Below the pieces are notes generated by a model, which was not told where the DNA came from, ran no database searches, and saw nothing but the letters and a program-made list of their open reading frames with translations. Shown piece by piece: positions 5,938-9,432 of a stretch of 9,432 nt of DNA. Position numbers and translations under genes: made by a program. The stretch spans positions 1 through 9,432 of the forward strand of contig BQJX01000068.1 in assembly GCA_021604925.1 (NCBI GenBank), in the 5' to 3' direction. Source of the stretch: Gemmatimonadota bacterium. Its GTDB lineage: Bacteria; ARS69. Each line of letters opens with the position of its first letter. The stretch's first letter is position 1.

Positions 5938-8358
5938 CTACTTCTTGGCGCGGCTTCCCTCGATGCCGAGTCTCACCATCTTCTTGCCGAGGCCCCGGTA
6001 GGAGATCCCCAGCAGCTCGGCCGCCTTGCGGCGAACGCCGTCGGACTTCTCCAGCGCCTGCAGGATCTCGTCGCGTTCGGCCGTGGCCATGCGCGCCGAT
6101 AGATCATTCGACGGGATCGCCCGCGACGCGGAACGTCCCTGCAGCGTGGAACCGCGCGGCGCGGAATCCAGGAAGCTCTCCGCCGTCAGCTCGGACGCTC
6201 CCCGGGTGAGCGCCACCGTGCGATGGAGCAGCGACTTCAGTTCGCGCACGTTGCCCGGCCAGCCGTGACTGGCGAGCAGCTGCCAGGCACTCTCGGCCAG
6301 CGTGGGAACCGGCGCCCGCTCCAACGCGCACACTTCGCGAATCAGAACGTCGCCCAGCAGACGCAGATCCTCGATGCGATTGCGCAACGCGGGCACTTCG
6401 ATCACGCCGCCCATCAGGCGATGGTGCAGATCCGCCAGGAACTTGCCGTCGGTGACCAGCGCAAACAGATCCCGGTTGGTGGCGCACACGATCCGCGCTT
6501 CCACCGGCACCCGACGCGTGGAGCCGACCGGGCGCACTTCGCGCGTGTCGAGCACGTGCAGCAACTTGGCCTGGAACTCCAGCGTGGTCTTGTCGATCTC
6601 GTCCAGGAACACCGTGCCGCGGGCCGCCTCCCGGAAGATCCCCGGATGCTCCCGCTCGGCGCCGGTGAAGGCGCCCTTGCGATGGCCGAACAGCTCCGAC
6701 TCCTGCAGATGATCCGGCAGCGCCGCGCAGTTGACCGGGAAGAACTCACCTTCCTGGCCCCGTCCCAGATGATGGAGCGCCTCGGCCAGGAGCGTCTTTC
6801 CCGTTCCCGTCTCGCCGATCAACAGAATCGGAAGGCTCGTGGGTCCGAGCTTCCGGCACTCCTCCAGGGACATCTCGAACACGGGCGACGGCCACTGCGT
6901 CTCCAGCGCCTTGGCTCCCAACGAGGAGCGGGCGCGAACGGGGACGCGGGCATCCGGGCTGCCGTCCGTGGCCAGGCGCACCTGCGCTTCTTCCGTCTGC
7001 CGCAGCAGATGGACGGACTGGATCCTCTCGAACAGACGCCGCGCCATGCTGAGGTGCCGCTTGCGGGCGTCGATGGTGGCCTTCGAATCCCCACCGCACT
7101 CTTCCAGAGCCCGATCGATGGCCAGGTGCGTCCGTGCGATCTCGTACGGAACGTTCAGACCTTCGAGCGCCGCCAGTGCTTCGTCCAGATCCTGACGAGC
7201 CTGCTCTTCGCGTCCGCCGCGGGCGTGCCAGAGGCCGCGGGCGCGCAATGCCAGCGCGTGTTCCTTCCGCTCGCCCGCCTTCAGGCAGACATCCAGGCTC
7301 TTGTTCAACCACGGTTCCGCGCCTTCCTGGTCACCCAGCTCCATGAGCGCGAATCCGATTCGCCATCCCAGCTCGGCCACGAGATCGCCTTCCGCGGCGA
7401 TCGACTCGGCCCGACGCCAGGCGCGGCGGTACTTCTCCAGGGCCGCCCGCAGGTTGCCCGCGTACAGATCCAGGTCCCCGAGATCCTCCAGCACGAGCAC
7501 ATGGTCGCGTTCCCGCTGGCTCGTCCGCGTGATTTCCAGGGCACCTTCGACGAGCTCGCGGGCGGCTTCCAGGCGACCGGATTCCCGGAGAGCGCGAGCG
7601 GCCGAGAGGCGGGCCGAAATCACGAGGTTGGGGGCGTCGGTTTCCTCGGCCGTGGCCAGCGCGCGGAGCGCGTGACGGGCCGCCAGCTCGAGATCGCCCG
7701 AAAGGCGAATGGCGATCGAGAGGTGGAGGTTGTGTCGAATGGTTCCGTTCTGGTGCCCCAGGCGCGTGGCGATGTCCAGGGCCTGCTTGCCGTGTTCAAT
7801 CGCGGCCGTGTACTGGCCTCGCTGAATGAACGCAACGCACAGGATTCCATGGGCGCTTCCCGCATCGCTCTCCAGACCCAGATGACGGGTCTCGGCGAGC
7901 GCGCAGTACGCGGCTTCGAACGCGGGTTCCAGGTCGCCGAGGCGCAAGTGGGTCTGCGCCAGCCACCGCAGCGCGTGCGCCAGGCCCACCGGGTCGGCCA
8001 CTCGCCGCAGCGATTCCACGGCTTCCTTCAACGTCGCCAGCGCGAGCGGGTACTGCCCGCGCCCCAGACTCGCGTAGCCGCGCACGGATTCCAGACGCGC
8101 CACGGTGCGGTCGGAGATTCCGGGCAACTCCAGAGCCACGTCGAGACTCAGGTCCGCATCATCCATACGGCCGGTGCCGACACAACAGGTCGCCAGCCGC
8201 CAGCGAACCTCGGCCTCAATCTCCACGGGAAGCTCGGCGCCTGAAGACAGCAGGCCCTCGAACTCCTCGCTGGCCAAGGAGAGCATGCCCCGGCTGAAAT
8301 GCATCTCCGCCCGGCGATACTGATCGCCTACCGGCAGGTCATGCAGCCGTGGTTTCAT
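5938..8358 (-). CDS. TPR-domain sigma54-dependent transcriptional activator (AAA+, Fis-type HTH)
   Basis: An 806-residue regulator. Residues about 15-450 are helical TPR-like repeats, with recurring G-x-Y/L-x-x-A patterns such as GRGQYPLALATLKEA (98-112), GDLEPAFEAAYCAL (141-154), QRGQYTAAIEHGKQAL (179-194), GDLELAARHALRAL (221-234), GRLEAARELVEGAL (261-274), YAGNLRAALEKYRRA (299-313) and LGDQEGAEPWLNKSL (341-355). About 485-730 is a sigma54-interaction AAA+ domain: Walker A GETGTGKT (515-522), an intact GAFTGA loop (562-567) for contacting sigma54 holoenzyme, Walker B VFLDEID (583-589) and WPGNVREL (700-707). About 760-800 is a Fis-type HTH (RDEILQALEKSDGVRRKAAELLGIS). No receiver, GAF, PAS or FHA domain is present, so the TPR region is the presumed sensor or partner-binding part. 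The ATG shares one base with the stop of the preceding small gene (TGATG), with GGGAG about 10 bases upstream inside that gene, indicating translational coupling. The operon ends at the hairpin at 5910-5875. Confidence 0.93.
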   Translation of the reverse strand: MKPRLHDLPVGDQYRRAEMHFSRGMLSLASEEFEGLLSSGAELPVEIEAEVRWRLATCCVGTGRMDDADLSLDVALELPGISDRTVARLESVRGYASLGRGQYPLALATLKEAVESLRRVADPVGLAHALRWLAQTHLRLGDLEPAFEAAYCALAETRHLGLESDAGSAHGILCVAFIQRGQYTAAIEHGKQALDIATRLGHQNGTIRHNLHLSIAIRLSGDLELAARHALRALATAEETDAPNLVISARLSAARALRESGRLEAARELVEGALEITRTSQRERDHVLVLEDLGDLDLYAGNLRAALEKYRRAWRRAESIAAEGDLVAELGWRIGFALMELGDQEGAEPWLNKSLDVCLKAGERKEHALALRARGLWHARGGREEQARQDLDEALAALEGLNVPYEIARTHLAIDRALEECGGDSKATIDARKRHLSMARRLFERIQSVHLLRQTEEAQVRLATDGSPDARVPVRARSSLGAKALETQWPSPVFEMSLEECRKLGPTSLPILLIGETGTGKTLLAEALHHLGRGQEGEFFPVNCAALPDHLQESELFGHRKGAFTGAEREHPGIFREAARGTVFLDEIDKTTLEFQAKLLHVLDTREVRPVGSTRRVPVEARIVCATNRDLFALVTDGKFLADLHHRLMGGVIEVPALRNRIEDLRLLGDVLIREVCALERAPVPTLAESAWQLLASHGWPGNVRELKSLLHRTVALTRGASELTAESFLDSAPRGSTLQGRSASRAIPSNDLSARMATAERDEILQALEKSDGVRRKAAELLGISYRGLGKKMVRLGIEGSRAKK

Positions 8359-8654
8359 CAGTCAGCGTCTCCCGAGATGAGACCGAGTGAAAACAGCAGG
8401 TTGAGAATCGCGTCCCACCACGAGTCCGACTCGGCTTGCGACGTCGGTTCCGCGGGGGCGAGTCCGTAGCCCTCGAGGTCCAGCGCCGCCTCGTTCAGAA
8501 CAGCCAACGCGCCGTCCGGATCGGTGGGTTCACCGTCCAGCGTCGTGAGTTCGTGGCTTCTCCAGAACTGTGCGCTCGCCGGGGGTGCCGCAAAGGTCAG
8601 CAGCACCACGATCGCGAACAACGATGAACAGAGCATTCGTCCGGTTCTTTTCAT
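8358..8654 (-). CDS. Small secreted protein, coupled to the TPR-sigma54 regulator
   Basis: A 98-residue protein. Residues 1-28 are a clear Sec signal peptide: basic MKRTGR, hydrophobic SSLFAIVVLLTF, and ASA followed by QFW at the predicted cleavage site. The mature part of about 70 residues is acidic (DGEPTDPDGA, NEAALDLEGYG, EPTSQAESDS), has no cysteine and ends in a hydrophobic, aromatic segment (SWWDAILNLLFSLGLISGDAD) that could be an amphipathic helix. Its TGA overlaps the ATG of the regulator by one base. The coupling suggests a joint role, for example as a periplasmic or released signal, a modulator of the pathway, or a co-regulated effector. No known family is recognised. The signal peptide, the operon position and an ordinary coding composition make it a likely real gene. 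Confidence 0.75.
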   Translation of the reverse strand: MKRTGRMLCSSLFAIVVLLTFAAPPASAQFWRSHELTTLDGEPTDPDGALAVLNEAALDLEGYGLAPAEPTSQAESDSWWDAILNLLFSLGLISGDAD

Positions 8655-8910
8655 CTTCTACAGGCCGCCTTTCTTGCGCCGCGCTAGGTCGTACGTCCAG
8701 ATGGGGTTGGCAGAGGTGAGAAAGCTGTGGAAGTTACAACCAGGACTTCTTCGACCAACACGCCAGCCGAAGAGGCGGGTTTCGGAAGACCGCCCTTCAT
8801 CCGTCCTGGGGAGCCGCGCGCACCCATAGGCCCGTGCTCGTTCTACCAGAAGTGGTGCGCGTTGCCTCCCGGCGGGGGGAGCGATGTTTGTCATCCGGGA
8901 ACGCCTCCCA

Positions 8911-8940
8911 ACATTAGCAATCCGCAGACACGCGTGTCAA
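8911..8940 (-). promoter_or_regulatory. Sigma70-type promoter for the small-protein/regulator operon
   Basis: A perfect TTGACA (-35, 8940-8935) is followed after 18 bases by TAATGT (8916-8911) with an extended -10 TGC just before it. Alternatively GCTAAT at 16-base spacing is the -10. The start site would be near 8904. This is the best promoter match in the region and is correctly oriented for the genes at 8654 and 8358. Confidence 0.5.
8927..8938. promoter_or_regulatory. 12-bp perfect palindrome overlapping the -35 element
   Basis: GACACGCGTGTC is a perfect palindrome covering most of the TTGACA hexamer and the start of the promoter spacer, the classic position for a repressor operator. The binding protein is unknown. 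The regulator's Fis-type HTH is one candidate, for autoregulation. Confidence 0.4.
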
Positions 8941-8976
8941 ATGACGCGCCACTCGTGGCCACGGATTGTCCATGTA

Positions 8977-9399
8977 CTAGCTCACCGCTAACACTTCCAC
9001 ATCGTAGATCAAGGTCGCGTAGGGGGGGACCCGGGTCCCGGACCCCCGTCCGCCGTACGCCAGATCCGACGGCACGATGAGGCGGCGGCGCGCTCCCGGA
9101 CCCAGTCCCAGGAGCCCCTCCTCCAGGCCGGCGGTCGCATCTCCTTGTCCCAGAACGACTTCCGCGGGCATACCGTCCGCGTGGGTATCCTCGATCAGGC
9201 TTCCCTCGGTCAGCCAGCACCGATAGTGGACCTGGACGCGGCTATCCAGGTGGCCGTGCGGCTCGCCCCCGGCTTCGATTTCCACGAATTCCAGCCCCGA
9301 CTCGGTCCGAGTGGCCTCGGCGCCGGGCGGGAGAGTGGGCGGACCTTCCGGGATCTGATTCACGGGGCCTCCGGGTGGACGGGAGAGGGTTTCGAGCAT
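8977..9399 (-). CDS. FKBP-type peptidyl-prolyl cis-trans isomerase homologue (start uncertain)
   Basis: At least 140 residues. The C-terminal 90 residues align without gaps to FKBP12: VHYRCWLTEG (57-66), VLGQGDATAGLEEGLLGLGPGARRRLIVPSDLAYGGRG (82-119) and VPPYATLIYDVEVL (124-137). FKBPs catalyse cis-trans isomerisation of Xaa-Pro bonds or act as chaperones. Here most pocket residues are changed: F36, D37, F46, V55, I56 and W59 of FKBP12 correspond to I69, E70, V81, A88, T89 and L92. The Tyr26 and Tyr82 equivalents (Y59, Y115) are kept and F99 is Tyr132. The N-terminal 35 residues are Pro-rich. No signal peptide follows this ATG, but the frame stays open for 11 more codons to the window edge without a stop, and GGAG lies about 13 bases before this ATG. 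The true start, and any signal peptide, may lie outside. No clear terminator follows the gene. Confidence 0.85.
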   Translation of the reverse strand: MLETLSRPPGGPVNQIPEGPPTLPPGAEATRTESGLEFVEIEAGGEPHGHLDSRVQVHYRCWLTEGSLIEDTHADGMPAEVVLGQGDATAGLEEGLLGLGPGARRRLIVPSDLAYGGRGSGTRVPPYATLIYDVEVLAVS

Positions 9400-9432
9400 G
9401 GTAGAGGATATCTCCGCCGGCGTCCGTCTGCT

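Larger units (their letters stand above)
8655..8976. other. 322-base intergenic region upstream of the regulator operon
   Basis: It holds the promoter and palindrome described separately (8911-8951), leaving a 5' leader of about 250 bases before the small secreted protein. Minus-strand reading shows short GC-rich complementary segments (for example GGCGG with CCGCC near 8775-8800) but no riboswitch or structured RNA that I recognise. A 78-codon reading frame (8894-8658) has a GGAGG nearby but an Arg-rich, non-protein-like translation. No tRNA or IS sequence was seen. Confidence 0.5.

Noticed and set aside
6223..8244. A 673-codon open frame on the plus strand opposite the regulator
   Set aside because: Its translation is rich in Arg/Gln/His with no recognisable domain, and the opposite strand encodes an unambiguous TPR-AAA+-HTH protein. 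Long antisense frames are expected in GC-rich coding DNA.
8658..8894. A 78-codon minus-strand frame ending 3 bases before the small secreted protein, with GGAGG upstream
   Set aside because: Arg-rich translation with no signal or domain, and the predicted transcription start falls on its Shine-Dalgarno. A leader peptide is not excluded, but I cannot support it.

Overview
The window is GC-rich bacterial DNA in which every gene I can support lies on the minus strand, so transcription runs from high to low coordinates. The mix points to an uncultured, diderm, high-GC bacterium: a TPR-fused sigma54 activator, several exported Cys/Trp-rich proteins and a secreted YVTN propeller. From memory, similar Cys/Trp-rich secreted proteins occur in candidate phyla of the FCB superphylum such as Eisenbacteria. 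That placement is a low-confidence inference.

Right to left: (1) 9399-8977, an FKBP-type peptidyl-prolyl isomerase homologue whose frame stays open to the window edge and whose active-site pocket is heavily substituted. (2) 8976-8655, a 322-base gap with a sigma70-like promoter, a 12-bp palindrome on its -35 element and an overlapping imperfect sigma54-like -24/-12 match. (3) 8654-5938, a two-gene operon: a 98-residue exported small protein whose stop codon overlaps (TGATG) the start of an 806-residue regulator with N-terminal TPR repeats, an intact sigma54-interacting AAA+ domain and a Fis-type HTH. (4) 5910-5875, an intrinsic terminator or attenuator. (5) 5837-2831, a tandem array of four paralogous secreted Cys/Trp-rich proteins (called D, C, B, A in transcription order) of 240-242 residues, with near-identical ends and a variable core. 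(6) 2823-1312, a polytopic membrane protein resembling GT-C fold glycosyltransferases, starting 7 bases after the last array gene. (7) 1211-1, the first 403 residues of a secreted YVTN/YncE-like beta-propeller protein that continues outside the window.

The most unusual part is the combination of a secreted small protein coupled to a TPR-sigma54 regulator, directly followed across a terminator by the secreted-protein array. The array carries marks of recent duplication and gene conversion: abrupt identity boundaries, identical spacers, and core segments shared between non-adjacent copies. A working hypothesis is that the regulator senses something through its TPRs and controls its own operon and/or expression into the array. 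No convincing sigma54 promoter was seen in front of the array, so that link is unproven.
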